Positions 39,127 through 50,428 of a stretch of DNA of 64,000 nt are shown here, one piece after another; within the stretch, counting starts at the first letter, position 1; each line of letters opens with the position of its first letter. The notes beneath the pieces are model-generated. The model was not told the DNA's origin, searched no databases, and worked only from the letters and a program-made list of their open reading frames with translations. The position numbers and the translations under genes are program-made. The DNA is from Elysia crispata (lineage: Eukaryota; Mollusca; Gastropoda; Plakobranchidae): positions 210,001-274,000 of the forward strand of contig JAWDGP010002462.1 in assembly GCA_033675545.1 (NCBI GenBank), in the 5' to 3' direction.

Positions 39127-40352
39127 CTAATACCTTTCTCTTCTAGTTTTTCACTTTGTATTGTGCGTTTGACCTCATAGAGACGGTATATGCATATTTT
39201 ATATTTGGTAAACTTATTTGTGTTATGATTTGCAACACTAATAGTTCAAGTACATGTAATGTCACTCTCTTCTGTCAAATGGAGTCCCTCCTAGATTTCC
39301 AAAGTTATTTTTTTCTTTCTTACTTTTCTTCTTTTCAGTAATTTTAAGCTGTTTTTTTTTTCTGTGCTCATGATATATATCTTTTGCAATCTATGGTGCT
39401 CACAGTGGAACTCTGAATGTGTCGAGCTGCTACTAGTGCTAGTTCTAGAACTCTCTTTATCAATTTTTAGTTTACATGTTTGATAATTTGAATCTTCTGG
39501 TCATTTTTACCTCATAGCCAAACATTGGTTATGGTAGCACCAAAAGAATAAAAAAAAATACCCAATAATAAATTTAAAAAATTTTAAAGTATAGTAAACA
39601 AAAAAAAAAAAGTCAAGAACCTCGAAAATAAGATGAAAATTCAAGCAAAACACATAGGGCCTTCATCACAAAAAAAAGCGTTGGTATATAGGGAATCATT
39701 TTATATCTAACTGAATGGGAGATTTTAATCAGTCTATTACACAAGGGCAGTAACCATCTTTAACTCTACTTAATACTATACTAGGCACAGTAGGCACTTG
39801 TAATGCACACTTTCCAAGCATCGAACGGGAAGCACAAAATAGAGGCAACAAAAAAAAAAGAAACGATTAAAAAAAAAAAGATTTAAATTGCATGTATATG
39901 CAAAGCAAAAGTGTAGGTAAAAATACTAAAATCGGATGTCATTGCATTTTGTAAGTTTTGCAGATTCTTTACAGAATACAGGAGACTTTACAAATATCTT
40001 TTAAAAAAATTTCAGACTCACTCATAAAAGCCTTCTGCATGTATTATAAATTCTACATTTAGCTATAACATAAGAATAGAGTTGACAAACATAACGACGT
40101 GAATAAACATAATTGCAATAAACAGAAAGTCTATAAAAACGAGTGAATTAAAGTTATTACTATAGGGATATGCTGTCTTTTGTTGTTTTTTTTTTTTAGT
40201 CAAATCCTCATATAAAAAAAGGAAAAAACCTTTGAATCATCAACTTCTGAAGAATAATCTTGGTGAAAGAATTGCAATGTATAAACACTAAAGCCCATAA
40301 ACAATTCATAGATTCATCATTTTGATCAATATTCTAAAGTGGGGAGCATGCC
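39127..40352. other. No gene recognised
   Basis: AT-rich with many A or T runs. No supported exon, inverted-repeat element or RNA gene was seen. Confidence 0.5.
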
Positions 40353-40807
40353 ATGGGATCCTATTTGCCAATTAAGATAAAATTTACAAGGATTATTGTA
40401 ACAGTGATGCTCCTCATTGCATCACGGGGCATAACAGGAATAGTCAGGACTGAACTGCTTCCTCAGGAAGGAACTGTGTCAATTCTGAATATTACTTTGG
40501 CCTACATATCAAGATGCCCAAAGCTTTGTCAAAGAAAACTATTGAGGTTTGAAAAACTGCAGTTGCAAGACAATGCATCGAATCATACCATAAAGGATAC
40601 ATGTTCTGTGAATGACCATGTACAGTGTATAAGGATCACAATGCCCATTATCAAAGTTATACATTATTAATCTGCATTTGCTCTTTCAGTTTTCCTTTTC
40701 CTGTTTCAAAAAGAAACGCATCAAACAGAAAAATATCTGATACTACTAGTGGCAATGATCAAAATATTCCACAAGCTGCAGATGCATATCTTAAGTCTGT
40801 AAAATAA
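40353..40807 (+). CDS. Possible small secreted protein, one or two exons, unrecognised
   Basis: The ATG at 40,353 has a strong context (GCCATGG). The 105-codon frame begins with a basic start and a hydrophobic stretch (FTRIIVTVMLLIASRGITGI), like a signal peptide or anchor. It then has N-glycosylation sites (NIT, NAS, NHT) and several Cys (CPKLCQ, DTC, VQC). The frame ends at TAA 40,668-40,670. A good acceptor, TGCTCTTTCAG, at about 40,680-40,690 opens a second frame ending near 40,807 (SKRNASNRKISDTTSGN...), but no donor in exon 1 joins that frame cleanly. A different frame of the same stretch can be joined. Family unknown; may be a chance frame. Confidence 0.3.
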
Positions 40808-41061
40808 GATGTTCTATACTCATGGCAGAGGTTCATCAACCTGAAAAGAGACTAGAAAAAACTTTCCTTTATGATTTTGATTAAGACTCGGTACATTTCT
40901 AGTACAATTAAGGCATTTGTTCATTCGTTGATAAAATTTAAATATACATGAAAAATAACTGGCAACACATTTTTCACTTGCTTTGAATAACTTTTTTGTG
41001 TTAAAACATAAATTATAATATCAAACATTACAAACAAACCCTAATTTAAACAAAAATGAAG

Positions 41062-41320
41062 TACCCTATTCGCTCCAATGGTAGCGCCGGGCGCGTGAAA
41101 ATGAGGAGGGGGGGGGGGAGGGGTGCGTCTAATGGAATGCTTTGGATGACTTTCTTCAAAGGCAAAGTGCCGCCGTTTCCGCCGTCGCCGCCCTCTCCCC
41201 CCCTCTAGTTAGTTTTAGAGTGACATGGTTGGGTTACATTGGAAGTGTTGCTTGGATGGGAAAAAGGGGGGGGGGGGGGGGTTGATTAGAGATGGCGCTA
41301 CTAATGGAGGGAATACGGTA
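41062..41320. mobile_element. 259-bp TIR element with TA target site and G-runs
   Basis: The left end TACCCTATTCGCTCCAATGG-TAGCGCC and the inverted right end TACCGTATTCCCTCCATTAG-TAGCGCC form terminal repeats of about 27 bp, with TA at each border. Inside are runs of about 13 and 17 G plus C-rich and CCGCCG blocks. It is a nonautonomous DNA transposon; GC content is far above its surroundings. Confidence 0.75.
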
Positions 41321-44300
41321 TCCATAAATTCCTTTCATTTAAATTTGCTTTACCAAAAACATTTACAAATATGGCAATTTTCATTTATGTTTTTTACAGA
41401 AGTAATGTTTGAAAGATCAACAGTTACTTTCCTCTGTCATATTACATGCACTTGTAAAAGTAAGCTTTTTAATGATACATGTTGATGATGATGAAATACT
41501 CTACATAATTCAGCAATACTCGAACATTATCTAGATCTACATCTTCCCCAATACATTTTCTTTGTTCATTGATGAAAAAATAGTTTATGTAAAGATACCC
41601 AGATTTCTAATTGGTGAATTGTCATTAATAATTATTATTTTTTAATGAATTTCAATCATTTCTTACATAAATTGTAAACTGTCTTAATGCTAAATGTTGG
41701 GAAGATTCAATGACACACACACACACACACACTCTCTCTCTCTCTTGAATCAGTTTTTTTTTCTTTATCATCAGATAGCCATGCCAGGTAGCTCTCAAAC
41801 TGAGTGTCTCTAGACTGAGCTTTCAAAAGCCCCCTGTGAAATGCACCCATTTCTGACAAACTGCTTTTATAAAAAGTAAATGGCTTTTGGACCCATTTAA
41901 CTTCTACCAGTACCACAACACACCTGTACAGGGCCTAAAAAACTTAGCAAACCTATATCTGACCAATTTTCTTTCAAACTGTCATTTTTAATTAGTATAT
42001 TTTAAGTTTAATTTAATCCCTGTGATGAAAAGTGGTAACAGACAACATTACAGTTTTGAAAATGTTATACATGTATATTTGGGTAGGATAGGTGAGCCAT
42101 CTCAAGGGAAACTAGGTTGATAAAGATTTAAAGGGCAGAACATGAGTCGGAAATGAGGTAAGATAACATGCTTGCTAAATTGCTACTACTGCTATGTATT
42201 GTAATTCTTACACCCATAAAGTCTATTGGTATAAAAGAAAAAAAAAATCACAAGTACTTAAAACTGCAAAAATGCCTCATACTAATAAAAATATATTGTA
42301 TAATAATATCAGTAACAATAACAATAGGTTTCTAAAATTTGTTGTGCGGAGGGCAAAGCTGAAAACCAAAAGCAAACCTTAATAACTCAATGCAGACATG
42401 CTTTATCCTTTTGGTAAAAAAACCCACAATACTAATAATAAATTTACATGCAGTTTTTTGAGGTGTGGTAGTATAAGTTGTAATAAAATTGTAAAAATGT
42501 TCAACATAATATGAACTTTGGAACTAAAAACCTAAGAAAGTACAAGTTTTACTGTTGATTTATGAAGAGAACAAGCCATTTATATAAATTTTAGTATACA
42601 TGCAGTTATAATATAAAATTGAGGGACACAAATTTTGTATAGCTTGAAATCATTGTGGGACCTTTTTCCGCATAATGCAGTAGATGTGTGTGTCTAGATA
42701 GATGTATAAACCAAATGTGCATCACTGTAAAATCTTAACATACATAAGTCTTAAGGAACAAATCTTCCTTGAACACACAAAAATTAATAAAAAAAGGAAA
42801 CAGAATGTCTGACTCAAATCAAAGGGACTTAAAGAACAACTCTTCACACTCCCACCACAATAGTCAGTCATATTTTAGAGCATCAAGCTTTTTTTACCCA
42901 TTGAAAATTTGAAGGCTTTGCCCAACCTGTAGCTAAAAAACTGAAATACATTTTCCCATTTTATAAATAAATCTAAAAACACCATTCCAAGTTCAACATT
43001 TTTTTAATGTAGAAAAACAATTTTTTCCGTTTTTCTCAAAAACATCCAAATATGACTTGAGCAAATGTGGAATAAGCGTAACAAAAATGTTTTGAGCCAG
43101 ATAACTTGAAAAGGAAAAGTATAACCTTGGGACTGATTACCATTTTAGTGTAGCCATGTACAGTGTATTCAACGTTATGGATGTTCTTTTTCCCTCTTTT
43201 TCTTTTTTTTTTTTACTGAAGAGTAATAATGATGAATCTAATCATAAGGATAATAACCGCAAAAATTGCCAGAACAATGATTTCAATTTTTTAAACCACA
43301 ACTTGATTTTTAAAAAATGTAAACTTAAAATATGACTTACATAACTTAAAGTTGTAGATCTTATAGCTCTGAAATTAAGAATAAAATGTTTGTTATTTTC
43401 CCCAACACTGTTCTTTTAACACAATCCCTACCAGGTTTTTTTTTACCGTGTGCCCAAGCCATATTTTGTGACCCATGTAAATCCTAGACCTGATTTTTTG
43501 AATTGAAGTTTATGACCCCCTATATTTCTAGAACCTACAAGTATTATATATCAAAATGCAGGGAATTGAATACAGATTTGAAATATCAGTGTTAGATAGC
43601 AATTAAAAATTTTTGTAAGGAGGTAGATGTATAAAAAGATGATATAACCGAAAAGTAAAAATAAAATAAAAATAAAATATCCAAATTACTGGTCTCATTG
43701 ATCTGGAAATTTTAATCCAATCCAATCAAACAGCACACCACCTTGTGTATCATCCAATTATGAAGTCATGTGTCAAATTTGAAGAGTACAATCCAAGAAA
43801 TAAAAATTTTACAACATTTTTACTAACAACACCTATATAAAAAAAATAACGGCAATCCTATAGATTTAACAATTATTTTGGTCAAAACCTGATGAAAGTC
43901 AACCGCCACTTAGCTCAAACGACGCTAAAAATAGACCGAAAGGGAAGTAGAATTCGTTTTAGTAAACATTGGATTGGATAGATCGAAAATATGGACTGGA
44001 TTAGGACTAGAAAGTCCGAGCCGATTGTACCGGCTCGTGGTAGGTAACTTTGGCGACCGTGAGCCGCTACAATCTGCTCATGGTAGGGATTGTTTTAAGA
44101 GTTTATGCCATATTCTGACCTTTTTTATGCCAAGTTTTCAAGGCAAATATACAACCTTTATCTATAAAATAAAATGAAAAAAAAACCAACCCAAAAACCA
44201 AACGCATTCCAAGTCCAACTTAAGAGCTATACCTGAGGCCATCGGGCTTGCTTCTCCTTTGTCCAAAATATTTTGGAGAAACAGCAACATAAAAAAGAGT

Positions 44301-45769
44301 TTCACATAATTGTCCTTTGCAATAAAGTAACAGTTTTTCAAACAAATGGCAGCATTTTTGCATATAAATAAAATGATAGCATTCAGAATTCAAAAGATAA
44401 ACTAGCTAGCTGAGCAAAGCCTGAATATCCAACAAGTAAAATATTTTGTATACATCAACATGTAACAAACAAGTCTAAAGACTGGAACAAAGTAAAATGT
44501 GAAAAACGGAAGCAAAGAGAAAACAATAACATTTCTTGTGACTGAAATTTATGAGGCAGAAGAATGATTCAAAGCAATTTCAACAGGACTGAATTAAGTG
44601 TTAATATACATGTAATATATGCAATAAGTTATTTCCTGAAAAGTAACTGCAAATGATCACGGTGCCAAATTTTGTTCACTTTAGTTTGCTGGCAAATCCA
44701 GCACTCTTATCTGACAGCTCACCACAAACAAGCAGGCACAGTCTCTAACCAGAAATTTTACCAGAGCTGTAGAAACAGGCATGCAGCAGGAAAGCATGAA
44801 ATTTACTTCACACCCTCCACCATTCGAACCTTTAAAATTACAGGTTCAAGTTACTGATTTCAGTGCCAAGTGACAGAGTAAAGGCAGAGGTTTATAACGT
44901 TTATAGCATTAACAGTTGCACAAGAGGTTCCAAGATATTTGGCATGCAAACAAACAGTTTTATAACATAGGTTCACCTAAAAAGTTTTATACGTCAAGGT
45001 TACCTCATTAGATAAGATTTAGGCCTCCACACAAGATACTTTTCTTTTGAAATATTAGTTAAGCAAAGGCTTTCAATAAAATATAAACCACCAATAACTA
45101 CAAATTACACATATTATACATTTGCTTTGTAAAGGATTATTTTTATTGTCTGTAGTTCAAGCACAAGGAGTTCTGGAGCTGCCAATAGCAAGGTATTTTC
45201 TAACATATTTTTCATTCTATTTATTGTCATTCCTTATTGCCGCACTCCTTTTTGTCAATCAAAACCTGTCCTTTGCATAAAATCTGTGTAGTACTTATCT
45301 TGAATGTGTTGTGAGGGAAGAATATGAGTGGGAAAGCCTTGTGCATAAAATATGCTGTAATCAGGGATTGCAGCCTCTGCTTGCAACATGGGTTCTGAAA
45401 CTGGTTAAACTTCTAAGCTTAAAGAATGAATGTTGGAAAGCATGCAAACATCTTTGTTAGTACATAAGTTTCCATTATGATATGCTTGTATATACACATT
45501 ATGTTTTTGTAGTAGTGCTAGTACCTAGATTGGCCTAACTCTTCCTCATACCCATTTGCCTCTCTTCTCCACATTCTCCTTTTGTTCCCATTATCCTATT
45601 TAATCTCCATGTGAAGTTCTGTAAGGCATTGTATCTGTTTTTTCGTCTCTTCAAAAGTCTACAGAGAAGACCCCCCCACCCCTCCTTTTACAGTGTTTCG
45701 GCCCTTAAGTCCTAACACTCTAAGGGGGTCGGGCCACACCCAGGTCATGACTCCCAGGTGTCTCCTTGC
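41321..45769. other. No gene recognised; small CA/CT microsatellite
   Basis: (CA)n(CT)n at about 41,712-41,744. A slightly CpG-rich patch at 43,905-44,090 has a short hairpin (CGAGCCG-ATTGTAC-CGGCTCG, about 44,018) and a 67-codon frame without features. No exon could be supported. Confidence 0.5.
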
Positions 45770-45875
45770 TTTTTTTTTTTTTTTGCATGGCACAGGGATT
45801 CGAACCTAAACTTTCATCTGTTGATATATTGCTGATCCACGCACTATACCACTTTGCCAACTGGATCTCGCCATA
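45770..45875 (-). mobile_element. tRNA-derived SINE
   Basis: On the minus strand, an A box TGGCAAAGTGG (45,859-45,849) and a B box GGTTCGAATCC (45,806-45,796) lie at tRNA-like spacing. They are followed by TGTGCCATGC and a run of about 13-15 A. The acceptor stem pairs only partly (TGGC with GCCA), so this is a retroposed tRNA-derived element and not a working tRNA. The segment beyond the A-run (45,665-45,769) may be a second part of the SINE or flanking DNA. Confidence 0.75.
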
Positions 45876-46889
45876 GTTAGAGCATTTTTAATCCCTATGC
45901 AGGAACCTCTCATTTCTCCTGCTCCAGATCCACTGGGAACTGTTTTTGGCTATTTCAGCCAGTAACTTAAGAGCTTTTGTTCTTTTGTTACCACACACAC
46001 ACACATATATATATGTATGTATATAATAATAATAATAGTACTAGTCATATTTTATGACTATAGTATAACACGCATGATAATTATGAAATTGTTTTGATGT
46101 TATTGAAAGAAGGTTGGGAGAGGGAAGAAATATATGAAGTAAAGAGAAAGTAAGAGCTTAATTAACCTTATAATATATTGTTGTTTTTTTAAAGTTAGGA
46201 ACGATTTTAAGTGGAGCACCAATTAAACTTAACACTGAAAGGTGCCATTATTCTTTATGAAAGAGTACACAGCACACAAATGGGGTACAGCTAGCCTCAG
46301 GCAAAATTTATCATGCTATGAAAAGGAAGCCAGTTGGTTTCACAGTAGGTGATTGGAACCAAACCTTGAGATCTCTATACATTATAACACTTATATTATC
46401 AATATCATTGTAAAAAAAGAAAAGTTTTTTAATCTTTTGATGAAACAACAAAATTTCCATATGTAAGAAATAAAAATACTTGCACAAAAAACAGACAAGG
46501 TAAGAGATTAAGATTATCAATGAATTCAAGTTATAATAACGTCAGAATGAATGAACATATAAAATTGATTTCAGCACAAGGTGCAGTATTTGGAGAGATT
46601 AATAAAGAAAATGATGATTTGATCAGTATGCTTTCATCTGGAGAATGAAACTAAATGGTGAATTTCAAACAGTTTTCCTTAAAAATCAAGCGCAAGCGAT
46701 CAACCAGCACCCACATCTGGTGGCAGACTGTTGACCCTAAGCTGACCTCTCTTCAGACCATGATTGTCAGTGGGTTGTCAGGTGTCTGCTTAGTCACATA
46801 CTGCCCTCAGCTAAAGTGAACAGAAATTGGGGTGTTTTCAGCAAAGTGCGGTCACTAATTACAGTCTGTTGGTATGAAGCCTTACAATA
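45876..46889. other. No gene recognised
   Basis: A short (CA)n(TA)n tract at about 45,990-46,025. Otherwise unassigned AT-rich DNA. Confidence 0.5.
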
Positions 46890-47702
46890 TACAGTGGAAT
46901 CTGCTTGAAGTCAAGACCATGCTGCGGTCCTGTTTTTTCTTCTTCTTTGTATACGTAACTAATTTCTGATAAAGTTAACGGCTTGGGGGACATTTTTGCT
47001 TAAAGTCAACACCTCGTGGTGGATGGGAAAAGGTGAAACCCATACAACGTATTAAAAGCGGGGATGCATAAGGATGCATAGGATGTTTGTAAACCCAATA
47101 CAGTCAGTAACTGAGTAAGTCACTAAGTGTATTAAGAGCTTAACAAGGCCTGACTAGCCTAAGTTAGTGTGCTCGTGCGCAGTTGTGACACTGACAGTAA
47201 CAAAGAAGAGTGGGTAGGACGTGGGCAGAATGGAGGTTGTGTATGTCTAGATCTAGACCTAACTTAGTATTGGCTTGCATCATTTTTTTCTTTTTGGCCA
47301 AAATAAAATGAAATTGATGATTATCCCAAGCCCATATTAAAAGAGGGTAAAGCTGAAAAAAAAATAAAACAAGAATTGTAGGCATGTACATATATTTTGT
47401 GGTTTTGTGTAAGATACATCAAGTTGTTTAAACAACCTCTTCTCAGACTTTGTAAGGTTTTTTCTTCGCCTAAATAACTTGAATAAATTTTTCACACCAT
47501 AGCTAGATCTGTCTAGAGAAGTAATGAAATGGAGACACTGCAAAGGGAGACCATTATCATAAGTAATGAAAGGGAGAAAACCTGTTTTTCATAAAATGAA
47601 TTTTTAGACTTGTTTTCAGGAAATTAGATAAATTCAACCTTGCTCAATGTCAGCACTTTTTTTCTGGTCACGAGGTGTTGACTTTAAGCAGATTCCTCTG
47701 TA
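46890..47702. mobile_element. Pogo-like TIR element, 813 bp
   Basis: The left end TACAGTGGAATCTGCTTGAA and the inverted right end TACAGAGGAATCTGCTTAAA extend over about 29 bp (to GTCAAGACC / GTCAACACC) with TA borders and CAG/CTG termini. A direct subterminal repeat TGCTTAAAGTCAACACCTCG lies at about 46,998. No transposase was recognised. Fits a nonautonomous Tc1/mariner-pogo element. Confidence 0.65.
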
Positions 47703-50428
47703 ATTTATGTAAACGGTATATTAAAATGGGTTGGTGATTGCCCTGTAATAAATGCATAAAAACAAGTTAAGATCAGAGAGGTTCAGACATACCACAATAG
47801 AAATGATACAGATGAAAACTGCACGTCTTGTATAGAGACGTTCATAAATCTAAATTCTATACTGAAATATCACTTTAAATTGTGTTCCCCTTTCTACTTT
47901 TTAGGATTGCTATATCACGTATTTATAGCAAAAGATATTTTTTTACATGGTGTACAACTTTTTGTCACATCTAGCATATATGTAATTAACATTTAATCAT
48001 TTGCCCACCAAAGTATATGAAGGCTTTTATAAAGAAATCAGAACTATTGGGAAATTGCTCATGGCAAATCGAAAAAAGGCCAATGAATTGGGCTTAAAAA
48101 TCTTTGATCACACAGAAATGAAAACATTTTTCAATCCTGAAATGTAAATGTCAAAATAGAAAATCTAGTTTGATATAGAGCCATTTCATAGTATAAATGA
48201 AAGTGTCATTTTATTAATAAATATCATTGTACTGTTTGTAGGAGGAAAAAAAATCCTGGAACACTTTCAACTTATAGAAGCTCAGAAAATGGATTGTTTT
48301 ACATATCACCTTAGAATGTGACAAGAGCAACATGAGACTCATTTGGACTGGGTCTGGCTCATATTCCTGTTCATGAGAAAGATTAATGGGTATTTATATT
48401 ATGTGGCACACTGAAAAAAATGAAAAAAAAAAAAAACCCAGATGTTTATGCTACAATTTGCCATTCTTTTATCACACATACACACTAAAAAAGGGGAAGC
48501 AAAGTAGAATGGAGTAGCTGATAAGCATTGCAATAATCTTCAACAGTTTGGGACAGTTCAAACAAGACTTGAATCATTAGGAATTCACATTTAATTTAAT
48601 GTAAAGGAAATGCTGGGTAAAAAAAATATGTTATATTATCAACTTAAGAGAAAAGCAAAATAAAACAAATTCTTTGACACCAAAACTTCTATAAATGTGG
48701 CAACAAACATAACTCATTGTCACACTTATGCATTAGCTCTCTCTGTCTTTTCAGATAATATGTTACATTATCAGCTTATGAGACTGAGCAAAATGAAGCA
48801 AATTCTTTGACATCCAAACTTCTATAAAAGTGGCAAGTAACTCATTTGTACTCATAACCATTAGCCCTCTCAGTCTTTTCTGGGTAACAGTTATATTTTT
48901 TAGAATGGTTATATATAAGGAACAATTAGCACAGGGACCTCATAACCAATGATATTATTAGTTTCCAAAACTGCAACAAATGCATACACCTTTCTTGAGT
49001 AAAATCAATTCAAGCTATGATATTGAAACTTGCAGAGTGCACCTTAATGAAAGCACCTTTTCTTTGTCCATCCAAACTGAAACTCATATCTAATATCTCA
49101 AAGCATGAGACAAATGAATTTGAACATGACCCTGTGGCCTGATTAAAAATGTGAGTCAAGATGACAGGCTGGTGAATATAAAATTGCATGATGTACATTT
49201 TCTGATCCACTTTTAAGCAGCTAGCCGGCAAAAACAGAGTATGGAAATATCTTCAATTACTTTTGCCTTAAACCATTACTACATTTCAGTAGTGACTAGT
49301 CACTTGTTCAAGATAATGTTCCAGTCACCACTTTAAGAAACTATATTAAAAAAAATTATTACACATTACTCCACCTAAAATTGCATAAACTATGTTAATT
49401 TCCTAAAAAAAAAAATCAATGTTCTTCAGGTTTCATATTTTTCCCCAAAAATAAAAAGCAACATCCAACCTTCAGGAGAAGCATGTGGGAGCTTTGGGGC
49501 TGAGGAACCGTTCCCAAGAAATCCTTTCTTTGCATAATGCAAGAGAATCAAAGGAAAATATCTTGGGAATCAAAGTGCAGGTAAAATGAACAAAACTCCC
49601 CCTTCAAAACAAATGGATACTTGCACATATAATGCACAGGCTTCAGGAATACTGTTTTAAGTGCAGTATACTTAAATAATTTTCCATTATTAAAGGTTCC
49701 TTTATACTATAACAAAAAAACAAAAAATCCATAATTAATTATAAGAACGAATGTGTAAAGATTAATATTCACTAAGAAAAAAAAAACTTTAAAAAAATTA
49801 CCTTCCGTCTTAACTTGCAGTTAATGATACAAGTAAAATACTTAAGTGTTAGAAAAATGTTTAATCAAATGAGATGATTGACGGAAATGGATTATATACA
49901 ACAACATTAAGTCCTGAAAATTATTTTCAGCACAAAATATGCATGTTATTCTTATTTAATCTTTCTGTGGAACGAATTTTAAAAATATGTTTATAGATGA
50001 GTCACAATATCTCATAGGATCTTTGGCACAGAGAGGAAGGAAGTCAACACACATTTAATTACTTAAAAGGGAAGATTTGGAAATTGATGATTGCAACCAG
50101 CAAATTATATTTACTGATGTTTAACAGAAACACAGAGTAATAAACTTGAGCTTCAAGGTAAATACTTATTTTCCTTTCAGGAAAAATAAGGCAAATATAT
50201 TTTGGCAACATGAATCGAGTCCTTAAGACACTCTATCTGCAAGGGTATCTTCTCCAGTTCAAAGTGCGTTTAAAAATCTTATTCTTACATATGTAATGAA
50301 AAGGATCAGTTGAAAAATTTCATATGGCAATGAATAACCAAACAATTTATGAAAAAATTTTATAATCTGGTAGTCAATTGAGACGAATACACTCTTTTGG
50401 TGAAATCTACATGAACGGCTCCAGCTAC
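47703..50428. other. Downstream of TRAF6; probably partly its 3' UTR
   Basis: No exon recognised. Holds the two-copy tandem at 48,616-48,890. An AATAAA on the minus strand at about 48,212-48,218 is a distant candidate poly(A) signal for TRAF6, with none clearly nearer. Confidence 0.4.
48616..48890. repeat. Two-copy tandem duplication of about 137 bp
   Basis: Both copies run from TATGTTA(T/C)ATTATCA, through CAAATTCTTTGACA and AAACTTCTATAAA, to CAGTCTTTTC-like text. They differ at roughly one base in six, so the duplication is old. Confidence 0.75.

Noticed and set aside
43974-44177. 67-codon frame in a CpG-richer patch
   Set aside because: Short, without domain or splice evidence; the patch may be a promoter or repeat remnant.
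45796-45872. Functional tRNA gene
   Set aside because: The A and B boxes are good, but the acceptor stem is mispaired and an A-tail follows, so it is a SINE head.
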